Shown: positions 57,801-64,000 of the stretch, one piece after another
Layout: each line of letters opens with the position of its first letter
How positions within the stretch are numbered: position 1 is the first letter of the stretch
From: Tsukamurella sp. 8F
Lineage (GTDB): Bacteria > Actinomycetota > Actinomycetes > Mycobacteriales > Mycobacteriaceae
Direction of reading: 5' to 3'
Assembly (NCBI RefSeq): GCF_029167375.1
Contig: NZ_JARFTP010000021.1
Coordinates: 1 to 64,000 of the forward strand
DNA length: 64,000 bases
Position numbers and translations under genes: made by a program
The notes under the pieces: model-generated
Told to the model about the DNA's origin: nothing
The model's database searches: none
The model's input: only the letters and a program-made list of their open reading frames with translations

Positions 57801-58436
57801 GTGACAGGGCTGCTCGAAAGCGCCGGGCCGGTCGTCATCTGGCTCGTCGTCGCCGGTTTCGTGTTCGCGGAGTGCGCGTTCATCATCGGCCTGTTCCTAC
57901 CCGGCGATTCGCTGCTGCTGACCGCCGGGATCGCCTTGGCCGCCGCCGGTCATCAGTCGGTATCCGTGTGGGCCCTGGCGGTCGCCGCGATGCTCGCCGC
58001 CATCGCCGGCAATCACGTCGGATACGGCATCGGCGCCAAGATGGGCGACCACATGCTGGCCAAGAAGAACGGCCGATATCTCAACTCCGAGAACCTGCAC
58101 CGCGTGAAACACCTGATGGACCGGCGCGGCTTCGGCGCGGTACTGGTCGCTCGATGGATCCCGTGGGTCCGGACCCTGTGCCCGATGGTCGCCGGCGCTG
58201 CGGGCATGAACAAGCGGACGTACACGATCGCATCGGTGATCGGCTCGATCTTCTGGGCGCCGTGCCTGCTGCTCGTCGGCTTCTACGCGTCGTCGGCCTT
58301 CGAACAGTACAAATGGGTGCTGGAGGTCGCACTCGCCGTCATGCTGGTGGTGCTCGTCGTGGGCACGGTCCTGGGGTTCGTGGGATACCGCCGCGAGATG
58401 GCGAAGCCCGACGAGACGGTGGACCTGGACGACTGA
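57801..58436 (+). CDS. DedA-family membrane protein 2
   Basis: A 211-residue shorter DedA protein with GFVFAECAFIIGLFLPGDSLLLTAGIALA, GNHVGYGIGAKMGD, and LVARWIPWVRTLCPMVAGAAGMNKRTY. The GTG at 57801 lies seven bases after the first dedA, so the pair is co-transcribed and probably arose by duplication. The acidic-Arg pattern essential in DedA (WVRT) is kept. Substrate lipid unknown. Confidence 0.88.
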   Translation: MTGLLESAGPVVIWLVVAGFVFAECAFIIGLFLPGDSLLLTAGIALAAAGHQSVSVWALAVAAMLAAIAGNHVGYGIGAKMGDHMLAKKNGRYLNSENLHRVKHLMDRRGFGAVLVARWIPWVRTLCPMVAGAAGMNKRTYTIASVIGSIFWAPCLLLVGFYASSAFEQYKWVLEVALAVMLVVLVVGTVLGFVGYRREMAKPDETVDLDD

Positions 58437-58509
58437 TGCCGCCGTCCCACGTCCGGCGGTATGACGACCGTGAGCGGTCGTGTTCGCCGCAGACCCGGCC
58501 CGTACCTCG

Positions 58510-59478
58510 CTAACGCTGTGGGATGAATTGCGCCGCCGTAGTCGCCGCTGTCGGATCGATCTCGGGATGGCGCAGGAGCACGTTCTCGACCGAGGTGGGC
58601 TGATTGCCCTCCTCCTTGAGCAAGGTGTGTTGTCGGACGTCGATGAGCCCACGGCGGAAGGCATCCGCACATCCGGTGAGATACTTCATATACGTATCGA
58701 AGACCTGCTCCGGGTGGATCTCGAGCGCCCGCGCCTTGTTCGCCGCGAGTCCGGCTGCCCACGCGTCGAGCGTGCGTGCGTAGTGCGGTTGCAGGCTCTG
58801 GATCTCGCCCACGGTGAACCCACCCATCTCCGCGATCAGCGGAAAATACTTGGCGATCGGCAGTTCGCCGCCGGGAAAGATCTCGTTCCGGATGAACCTG
58901 AAGAACGCGAAATCCTCTTTGGTCACGCGGTCGCGCTGGCGAAACGTGTCCATGCCGAAGGTCATGATCGTATGGATCATCGCCCTGCCTCCGACGGGGA
59001 GGATATCGAAGGCCCGGTCGAAGAACTTCAGGTGACGTTCGTGGGTGAAATGCTCGAAGGCGCCGATACTCACGATCGCATCGACCGGCTGGTCGAACTC
59101 CTCCCATCCCGCCAGGTGCACCTCGGCGGTGCGCGGACCGTCGATGGCCGCCAGCTCCGACTTCACATGGCGGTACTGGTTTTTCGACAAGGTAAGCCCT
59201 ATGACGTTGACATCGTGTTCGATCAGGGCACGCTTCATCGTCGCTCCCCAGCCGCACCCGACGTCGAGTAACGTCGCACCGGGTCGGAGGCCGAGCTTGC
59301 CGAGCGACAGGTCGATCTTGGCGATCTGCGCCTGCTCTAGCGTCATACCCTCGTCACGGAAGTACGCGCAGGAATACGTCCGCGTGGGATCCAGGAACAA
59401 GTCGAAGAACTCGTCGGACAGGTCGTAATGCGCCTGCACCTCTTGATAGTGGGGTGTGGAGTTCGAAGACGACGTCAT
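58510..59478 (-). CDS. Cyclopropane/mycolic-acid-type SAM methyltransferase
   Basis: A 322-residue member of the CmaA/MmaA family that modifies double bonds in mycolic or other fatty acyl chains. HYDLSDEFFDLFLDPTRTYSCAYF is the family start, TLLDVGCGWGATMKRA binds SAM, GLTLSKNQYRHV and VSIGAFEHFTHERH line the site, and EIFPGGELP is typical. It is about 20-30 residues longer at the C-terminus than CmaA. It follows a hotdog gene by one base and a SigK-type promoter; M. tuberculosis also has a cyclopropane-synthase gene in the sigK neighbourhood. Confidence 0.9.
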   Translation of the reverse strand: MTSSSNSTPHYQEVQAHYDLSDEFFDLFLDPTRTYSCAYFRDEGMTLEQAQIAKIDLSLGKLGLRPGATLLDVGCGWGATMKRALIEHDVNVIGLTLSKNQYRHVKSELAAIDGPRTAEVHLAGWEEFDQPVDAIVSIGAFEHFTHERHLKFFDRAFDILPVGGRAMIHTIMTFGMDTFRQRDRVTKEDFAFFRFIRNEIFPGGELPIAKYFPLIAEMGGFTVGEIQSLQPHYARTLDAWAAGLAANKARALEIHPEQVFDTYMKYLTGCADAFRRGLIDVRQHTLLKEEGNQPTSVENVLLRHPEIDPTAATTAAQFIPQR

Positions 59479-59479
59479 G

Positions 59480-60025
59480 TCACCGTCCTTCCTGTGTTGC
59501 GGGCTGCGCGTCGATGCCCGAGTAGTGGTCGCTGTCCGACGGTCCGGTGCCCGCGCGCATCACCCGGTCGCTCGCGGAATCGAGCGCTACGATGTCGATC
59601 CCCTCCGGCACGCGGCGGCCGTGCACGATGCCGAGCGTTCCCACGATGTGCTGCACGCCGCGGACGTAGACGGCCGATTCGATGGACAGGACGTCCGTGT
59701 CCGCGCGATCGACGTGTGTGAGGAGCCGGGCTCCGATGCTCGTCAGATCGCCTATGCGCAGCGGCCGTACATACCGGAACCGCTGCGCGGTATGGGCGAT
59801 CTGGGACAGATTGCATCCTGGAATGACCCTGCTGACGAGGACCGCCGCAGCGTCGAACATCGGCGCCGCCATGAGGGTGCCGGGCACGGGCGTATCGGCG
59901 GGCAACTCCCGCCGTGTCTGGTACGGGACGTAGGACGCCTGGATTGCTCGGCCGAAGGCACGCACTCCCTCCGAGGTGACCTCGAAACAGTCGGGATGCC
60001 ACACCTCCCAGTCATCTTGCGACAC
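59480..60025 (-). CDS. Hotdog-fold (MaoC/FAS1-like dehydratase) protein
   Basis: A 181-residue protein resembling the hotdog family used as acyl hydratases or dehydratases (HadA-like): VPGTLMAAPMFDAAAVLV, IAHTAQRFRYVRPLRIGDLTSIGARL. The catalytic Asp/His pair of MaoC is not obvious. The ATG at 60025 is 62 bases downstream of a SigK-like promoter and the stop lies one base before the methyltransferase start, so both act together, probably on a fatty acyl chain (inference). Confidence 0.6.
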   Translation of the reverse strand: MSQDDWEVWHPDCFEVTSEGVRAFGRAIQASYVPYQTRRELPADTPVPGTLMAAPMFDAAAVLVSRVIPGCNLSQIAHTAQRFRYVRPLRIGDLTSIGARLLTHVDRADTDVLSIESAVYVRGVQHIVGTLGIVHGRRVPEGIDIVALDSASDRVMRAGTGPSDSDHYSGIDAQPATQEGR

Positions 60026-60087
60026 TGAAAATCTCCGATCGACGCGCTCTGGTGGGGGCTGTTCTTTTTTCGTGTCGTTCGGGGGTT

Positions 60088-60114
60088 ATTCGGTGCCGTC
60101 ATCGATCCGGATGG
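60088..60114 (-). promoter_or_regulatory. Candidate SigK promoter for the hotdog-methyltransferase operon
   Basis: On the minus strand CCATCC (60114-60109) is followed after 15 bases by CCGAAT (60093-60088). I recall this -35/-10 pair as the M. tuberculosis SigK consensus. It is 62 bases before the operon start and faces away from sigK, which lies immediately beside it. Confidence 0.6.
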
Positions 60115-60221
60115 GTGGTCGAGCCGGGGAGATCGTTTCGAGTCCGCCGCACGGGGCGCAGGCGGTCCTCGTCCCATCGCGGGGACCCACGGCGTGCCAC
60201 AACCGGCGGTAGCCTCTCAGT

Positions 60222-60797
60222 GTGGCGGACGAATCCCCCTCTGGTGGGGAACAACTCGGTGACCTCGTGGCGCACGTCGCGCAGGGGGATCGCGATGCCT
60301 TCGCAAGGCTCTACGATGCGACCAGCCCTCGGGTATACGGCCTGGTCCTGCGGATGCTGCGCGACGAGGGTTACGCGGAGGAGACGCTGCAGGAGGTCTA
60401 CCTCCAGGTGTGGCAGCGCGCCCGTGACTACCGGACCGAGATGGGTTCGGTCCTCTCCTGGATGCTCACGATCGCGCACCGGCGCACGGTGGATCGGATC
60501 CGGTCGGAGGAGGCGGCCTCGTCGCGGGAACGCCGGTATCATTCGGACCATTCGGTCTCGCCTACCGACGATGTGGTGGACTCGGTTCTGGCAGAGGAGA
60601 GTCGACGAGAGGTGGACGAGTGCCTCGACACACTCACCGCCTTCCAGCGGGAGAGTATCGAGATGTCGTACTACCGCGGCCTGACCTACCGTCAGGTGGC
60701 CGAGAACGTAGGCGCCCCGCTCCCCACTATCAAGTCACGCATTCGCGATGGCCTACGGCGCCTGCGGGCGTGTCTGGAGTCGTCTCATGACGCCTGA
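60222..60797 (+). CDS. sigK: ECF RNA polymerase sigma factor SigK
   Basis: A 191-residue ECF sigma factor: region 2 in FARLYDATSPRVYGLVLRMLRD, EVYLQVWQRARDYR, GSVLSWMLTIAHRRTVDRIR (promoter-melting), and region 4 in FQRESIEMSYYRGLTYRQVAENVGAPLPTIKSRIRDGLRRLR. GTG start at 60222. It overlaps rskA by eleven bases. In M. tuberculosis SigK drives secreted antigens and the adjacent lipid genes; here the divergent hotdog-methyltransferase operon has a matching promoter. Confidence 0.92.
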   Translation: MADESPSGGEQLGDLVAHVAQGDRDAFARLYDATSPRVYGLVLRMLRDEGYAEETLQEVYLQVWQRARDYRTEMGSVLSWMLTIAHRRTVDRIRSEEAASSRERRYHSDHSVSPTDDVVDSVLAEESRREVDECLDTLTAFQRESIEMSYYRGLTYRQVAENVGAPLPTIKSRIRDGLRRLRACLESSHDA

Positions 60798-61542
60798 GGA
60801 GTCGTTCCTCGACGCCAACGTCGAGTTGTACGCGGTGGACGCTCTCGAGCCGGCCGAGGTCGCGGACTTCGAGTCCGCTCTCGGTGAGTTGAGCCCGAGC
60901 GAGCGCGCCGATGTGGATGCCCGGGTCGCTGCGACACGCGAGGCTGTCGCACGTATGACGGATGGCCGCACGATTGCACCTCGTCCGGTGATGCGGCAGC
61001 GGATCCTCCAGGCGATCGAGGCCTACGAATCGGATCCTGCGCGACATCTCACCAAGAGTCGAGCCGGCGGCCCCGGATACCTGCGCCGCAATCGCGCGCT
61101 GTTGGCCCTCGCGTCGGCCGCCGCGGTCGTCGCCCTCGTGGCCGGGATACTGGTCGGGCGCACTACAGCGCCGGAGACGACACCCGATCAAGGGGTCCAG
61201 GCCGTCGTCGCCGCACCGGACGGCACTCTCACGCGCTCTCGCATCGCCGGAACGGCGGGGTCGATGGTCGTGGTGTCGTCGAGGAGTCTGAACCGCGCGG
61301 TCGTCCTGCTCGAGTCGGCTCCGCGCCCTTCGGCCGGACACGTCTATCAGCTGTGGCTCATACCGGCAGCCGGGAAACCGCTCTCGGCGGGGTTGATGTC
61401 CGACTCGTCGGCACCGGCTCCTCTGCTGGTGGACGGACTCGCCGAGGCACATCAGATCGGCATGACCGCGGAGCCCGCCGGCGGCTCGCCGCAACCCACC
61501 GGACAGGTGCTCGCCGCCGTATCGCTGCCCGGCCGGCGATAG
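60787..61542 (+). CDS. rskA: Anti-sigma factor RskA
   Basis: A 251-residue membrane anti-sigma factor. The cytosolic N-terminus (LYAVDALEPAEVADFESALGE) is the RskA sigma-binding helix, a single helix (ALLALASAAAVVALVAGILVG, about 100-120) crosses the membrane, and the external RskA domain carries VVVSSRSLNRAVVLLESAPRPSAGHVYQLWLIP. It should hold SigK inactive until cut by a regulated protease. ATG at 60787 overlaps sigK. Confidence 0.92.
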   Translation: MTPEESFLDANVELYAVDALEPAEVADFESALGELSPSERADVDARVAATREAVARMTDGRTIAPRPVMRQRILQAIEAYESDPARHLTKSRAGGPGYLRRNRALLALASAAAVVALVAGILVGRTTAPETTPDQGVQAVVAAPDGTLTRSRIAGTAGSMVVVSSRSLNRAVVLLESAPRPSAGHVYQLWLIPAAGKPLSAGLMSDSSAPAPLLVDGLAEAHQIGMTAEPAGGSPQPTGQVLAAVSLPGRR

Positions 61543-61594
61543 GTCGCATCACCGAGCCGCCGGTTCGGGGGGCCGCCGCTTGCCGCGGGATGAT

Positions 61595-61612
61595 GGTGAG
61601 GCTAGCCTCACC
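61595..61612 (+). promoter_or_regulatory. IdeR-like iron box upstream of a ferric-siderophore binding protein
   Basis: GGTGAGGCTAGCCTCACC is a perfect 18-bp palindrome; aligned to the IdeR consensus about 14 of 19 positions agree. It ends two bases before the ATG at 61615, as does the box ahead of 35502, so both genes probably have near-leaderless transcripts shut by iron-bound IdeR. Confidence 0.7.
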
Positions 61613-61614
61613 GA

Positions 61615-62589
61615 ATGCGCCATATCCGGCTAGCCGCCCTCCTGCTGTCCATGCTGCTCGCTCTCGTGGCCTGCGGATCGGGAGGCGAGACCGCACCGTC
61701 GTCGTCGGCCGCGGCCGACGGCGTGACCGTCTCGCACCAGTACGGCGAGACCAGGATCCCAGCGCATCCGGCCCGCGTCGTCACCCTGAGCCACCAGTGG
61801 TCGGATTCTCTTGTCCGACTCGGCGTTCCGATCACCGCGGAGTTCGTGCAGCAGGGTTACTCCGGTAAGGACGACAAAGGGTTCGAGTGGACGCCCCAGC
61901 ACACCTCCGAGATCGTCCCGGTCAACAGCGACAAGGGCGTTCCCGATTCCGAGCAGGTGCTGAAGTACCGCCCGGACGTCATCCTCGCGGGCTACCTCCC
62001 CAATCGCGAGGCGTACGACGCGCTCAGCGCGATCGCTCCCACCATCCCCGTGATGACACCGGGATCGACCCTGGACAGCTGGCAGGATGTGCTGGAGACC
62101 GCCGGCAAGATCTTCGGCAAGGAGTCGCTGGCCGCGGACGCGAAGCGCGACGTGGACGCACAGATCGCCGCCGTCCACGCGAAGTACCCTGCGGCCGAGG
62201 GCAAGACGTTCGCCTTCGGCCAGCTGACGGCGCAGCGCACATTCGGTATCGTCACCTCCGAGACGGATCCCGCCGCGAAGTTGCTGGCGCAGTTCGGCCT
62301 TAAGGTGTCTCCAGCAGTGAAGAGACTGTCCGACAACGGCTCCCGTGTAATCGTCTCCCCCGAGCGGATCGACGTGTTGCGGGCGGACCTGCTGGTCTTC
62401 TGGGCGATAGTCGGCGACCCGGGAACACTCCGCGACATTCCGGGCTGGACGGCACTGCCGGCGGTGACGGCGGGAACCACGGTGTTCCTCGCCAACGACA
62501 CCGCATCCGCCTTCAGCGAGCCTACGGTGTACTCCGTGCCGTGGGCGACGAAGAAACTCGAGCCCGCACTCGCGAGGCTGCGGGCATGA
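61615..62589 (+). CDS. Iron-siderophore ABC transporter binding lipoprotein
   Basis: A 324-residue FecB/FhuD-type periplasmic-binding lipoprotein: signal peptide with lipobox LVACGS, then RIPAHPARVVTLSHQWSDSLVRLGV and KYRPDVILAGYLPNREAYDALSAIAPTIPV typical of cluster III-like iron binding proteins. The iron box overlapping the promoter supports ferric-siderophore uptake. No permease or ATPase gene follows in the window; the next gene is on the other strand, so partners must be elsewhere. Confidence 0.88.
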   Translation: MRHIRLAALLLSMLLALVACGSGGETAPSSSAAADGVTVSHQYGETRIPAHPARVVTLSHQWSDSLVRLGVPITAEFVQQGYSGKDDKGFEWTPQHTSEIVPVNSDKGVPDSEQVLKYRPDVILAGYLPNREAYDALSAIAPTIPVMTPGSTLDSWQDVLETAGKIFGKESLAADAKRDVDAQIAAVHAKYPAAEGKTFAFGQLTAQRTFGIVTSETDPAAKLLAQFGLKVSPAVKRLSDNGSRVIVSPERIDVLRADLLVFWAIVGDPGTLRDIPGWTALPAVTAGTTVFLANDTASAFSEPTVYSVPWATKKLEPALARLRA

Positions 62590-62611
62590 GCAGCGCCGCC
62601 GCCGGCGGCAC

Positions 62612-63898
62612 CTAGGCGGCGAACCAATCTCCGTGGAACCCGGCAGGGACGCGGACGCCGAGGTGGACCTCTGCGATGGTCGCGAGGTCGACGGCATCGA
62701 GGACCACCAGGTCCGAAGCGTCCAAATCGGCGCGATACACATAGCCCAACAGGTAGCCACGCCCGTCGGCGGACGGCGCGTATGCGAATTCGCCCGGCCT
62801 GTCTGGACCGAACTCGCGCACCGTCGGGTCTGTTCCGTAGCGCGCGAGGTGGTGGCTCCCGACGGCCCAGGCCGCTTCGTGTGTCAGCCCCGCGCGCCGG
62901 TCGTCGATCCGCGGGAACTCCACTGCGCGATCGTCCAGGGCACGCTCGGAGACCGTTCCCGCGACCGGATCGATGCGCCACTCGTGCATCGTGCCGTCCG
63001 GGTCGAAGTCGCTGCTGGACGCGACCCACATCTCCGGATAGCGCACGGCCTGCAGCACGATGGTGCCGCCGTCCTCGAAGGCGTTCGCGACATGGAAGAC
63101 GTAGCAGGGCTCGATCTCGATCCACCGCACCCCGGCCGACGGGTCGTCGCGCCGCATCACGCCGATCCGCGCGCCGTATTCTCGGTTCCACCGATACGGC
63201 ATGGTGCCCGACTGCGCGAGAGCGAGGTCGAAGACCACCGGCAGGTCGAGGAACAGCACGTGTCTCCGGGTCAGCGCGAAGTCGTGCATCATCGTCAACC
63301 CGGGCACGTCGACGGGCTGCTCGACGACCAGTTCGCCTGCCGCGTTCGCACAGTGGTAGGTGACATACGGCTCGCGCAGGTTGCCGTATCCGAAGAAGTG
63401 CAACTCACCTGTCATCGGGCAGATCTTGGGATGGGCGGTCATGGAATCGGCTAGCGCGCCGTGGAAGTCGTATGCGCCAACGGTCTCGAGGTCGCTGGTG
63501 ACCTCCCAGGGCAGCGAGGACTCGACCAGCGCCAGCATCCTGCCCCCGTGCCGCACGATGTGCGTGTTCGCCACCGCCACATGGAGATTGCGTTCGCCGG
63601 TCGCGGGATCGTAGAGGGGCGTCGTGTCACCCTCGAAGATCCCGGTCCGGACCCACCGGTTGCGGTACCGCTCGGCCCGCCCTCCGCGCAGGCGCACACC
63701 GTGCAGCATGCCCTCGCCGGTGAACCAATGCGCCGACTCCCCACGCGGATTCGGACCGTTGCGCACATACCAGCCGTCTAGGTCGGGCGGCAGCCCGCCC
63801 GTCACAGGCAGGTCGCAGGCGTCGATCTCCCGGTCGACGGGTGCGAACACGCCGGTCAGGTGGGTCGCAGACTCAGTTGTGTTGGACGGCACCGACAT
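62612..63898 (-). CDS. Carotenoid oxygenase family protein
   Basis: A 428-residue RPE65/apocarotenoid oxygenase fold. The four Fe(II) ligand histidines are visible: His156 (TAHPKI), His205 (MMHDFALT), His269 (VFHVANAF) and His422 (GFHGDW). FVG-like start with DLPVTGGLPPDLDGWYVRNGPNP is the family N-terminus. It cleaves a carotenoid or stilbenoid double bond; substrate unknown. ATG at 63898; the longer frame to 63967 overlaps a probable upstream coding region. Confidence 0.9.
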   Translation of the reverse strand: MSVPSNTTESATHLTGVFAPVDREIDACDLPVTGGLPPDLDGWYVRNGPNPRGESAHWFTGEGMLHGVRLRGGRAERYRNRWVRTGIFEGDTTPLYDPATGERNLHVAVANTHIVRHGGRMLALVESSLPWEVTSDLETVGAYDFHGALADSMTAHPKICPMTGELHFFGYGNLREPYVTYHCANAAGELVVEQPVDVPGLTMMHDFALTRRHVLFLDLPVVFDLALAQSGTMPYRWNREYGARIGVMRRDDPSAGVRWIEIEPCYVFHVANAFEDGGTIVLQAVRYPEMWVASSSDFDPDGTMHEWRIDPVAGTVSERALDDRAVEFPRIDDRRAGLTHEAAWAVGSHHLARYGTDPTVREFGPDRPGEFAYAPSADGRGYLLGYVYRADLDASDLVVLDAVDLATIAEVHLGVRVPAGFHGDWFAA

Positions 63899-64000
63899 CG
63901 GATACTCCTCGGGTGAGATGGGCTGTATAGCGGACTGGGACGGCGATGGCGAGCGGGACGACCACATAGGTGGCGAACCGGCCCGGCGCGCCGAGGATCA
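63873..64000 (-). CDS. Possible C-terminal fragment of an upstream membrane protein (cut by window edge)
   Basis: On the minus strand an open frame enters at the window edge and runs 41 codons to TGA at 63873-63875. It reads FATYVVVPLAIAVPVRYTAH, a hydrophobic helix-like end, and overlaps the carotenoid oxygenase start by 26 bases. A membrane protein co-transcribed with the oxygenase is plausible, but the fragment is too short to be sure. Confidence 0.35.
   Translation of the reverse strand, partial: ILGAPGRFATYVVVPLAIAVPVRYTAHLTRGVSDVGAVQHN

Overview
The window is a high-GC, densely packed bacterial chromosome segment from an actinobacterium of the order Mycobacteriales. Evidence: an Lsr2 xenogeneic silencer, IdeR-like iron boxes, a SigK/RskA pair beside a mycolic-acid-type methyltransferase, a SAM-IV riboswitch, and two long blocks whose gene order I recall from Mycobacterium tuberculosis (lsr2-lysS-coaX-panD-panC-DUF2520-DUF6779-DUF3180-folK-folB-folP-folE-ftsH ... 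hpt-tilS-protease-dacB-ppa; and purA to fba to dedA). A Tsukamurella-like genome fits best, but genus is inference. No rRNA, tRNA, CRISPR array or insertion sequence was recognised, and no stretch over 300 bases lacks a gene.

Region by region. 1-20.6 kb: core housekeeping, almost all on the minus strand: Lsr2, lysyl-tRNA synthetase, an inactive-looking rhodanese behind a cysteine-rich leader peptide, pantothenate/CoA genes, a folate operon whose genes overlap by 4-8 bases, FtsH, an acyltransferase-like condensation protein, an amidase, Hpt, TilS, a metalloprotease, a PBP4-type carboxypeptidase, and inorganic pyrophosphatase on the plus strand. 20.6-25.3 kb: a lipoprotein, then a MarR regulator with an unusual MFS transporter fused to a divergent tRNA-guanine transglycosylase-like domain. 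25.3-34.3 kb: a YbaK-type deacylase, a SAM-IV riboswitch with a class V aminotransferase, isochorismate synthase, a HAD phosphatase, MetZ with a rhodanese, and an FprA-type ferredoxin reductase. 34.3-40.6 kb: HxlR/SDR divergent pair, iron-box-controlled siderophore-interacting protein, PurT with a long disordered tail, sugar porter plus PfkB kinase.

40.6-46.5 kb is the standout accessory block: a complete glycopeptide-resistance module, vanH-vanA-vanX followed by a MurG-type glycosyltransferase on the plus strand, converging on a vanR-vanS two-component system. The ligase carries the D-lactate-selective His at the same residue number as VanA and VanX keeps all metal and catalytic residues. 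A frameshifted, truncated VOC-family remnant marks the left edge and purA the right edge, so the module looks inserted into a core neighbourhood. A cluster of inverted and 11-bp-spaced repeats just before vanH is a candidate VanR site.

46.5-58.4 kb: purA, a conserved divergent hypothetical, a beta-lactamase-fold hydrolase, a FUSC transporter, DUF3151, a very acidic repeat-bearing membrane protein, fructose-bisphosphate aldolase, a sodium/proton antiporter fused to a UBP zinc finger, and tandem DedA proteins. 58.4-64 kb: a hotdog protein and a cyclopropane-synthase-family methyltransferase with a SigK-type promoter, divergent SigK/RskA, an IdeR-boxed ferric-siderophore binding lipoprotein, and a carotenoid oxygenase.

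Themes: sulfur supply (cysteine leader, SAM-IV, MetZ, two rhodaneses), iron (two IdeR boxes, isochorismate synthase), and envelope remodelling (van module, PBP4, CMAS, DedA).
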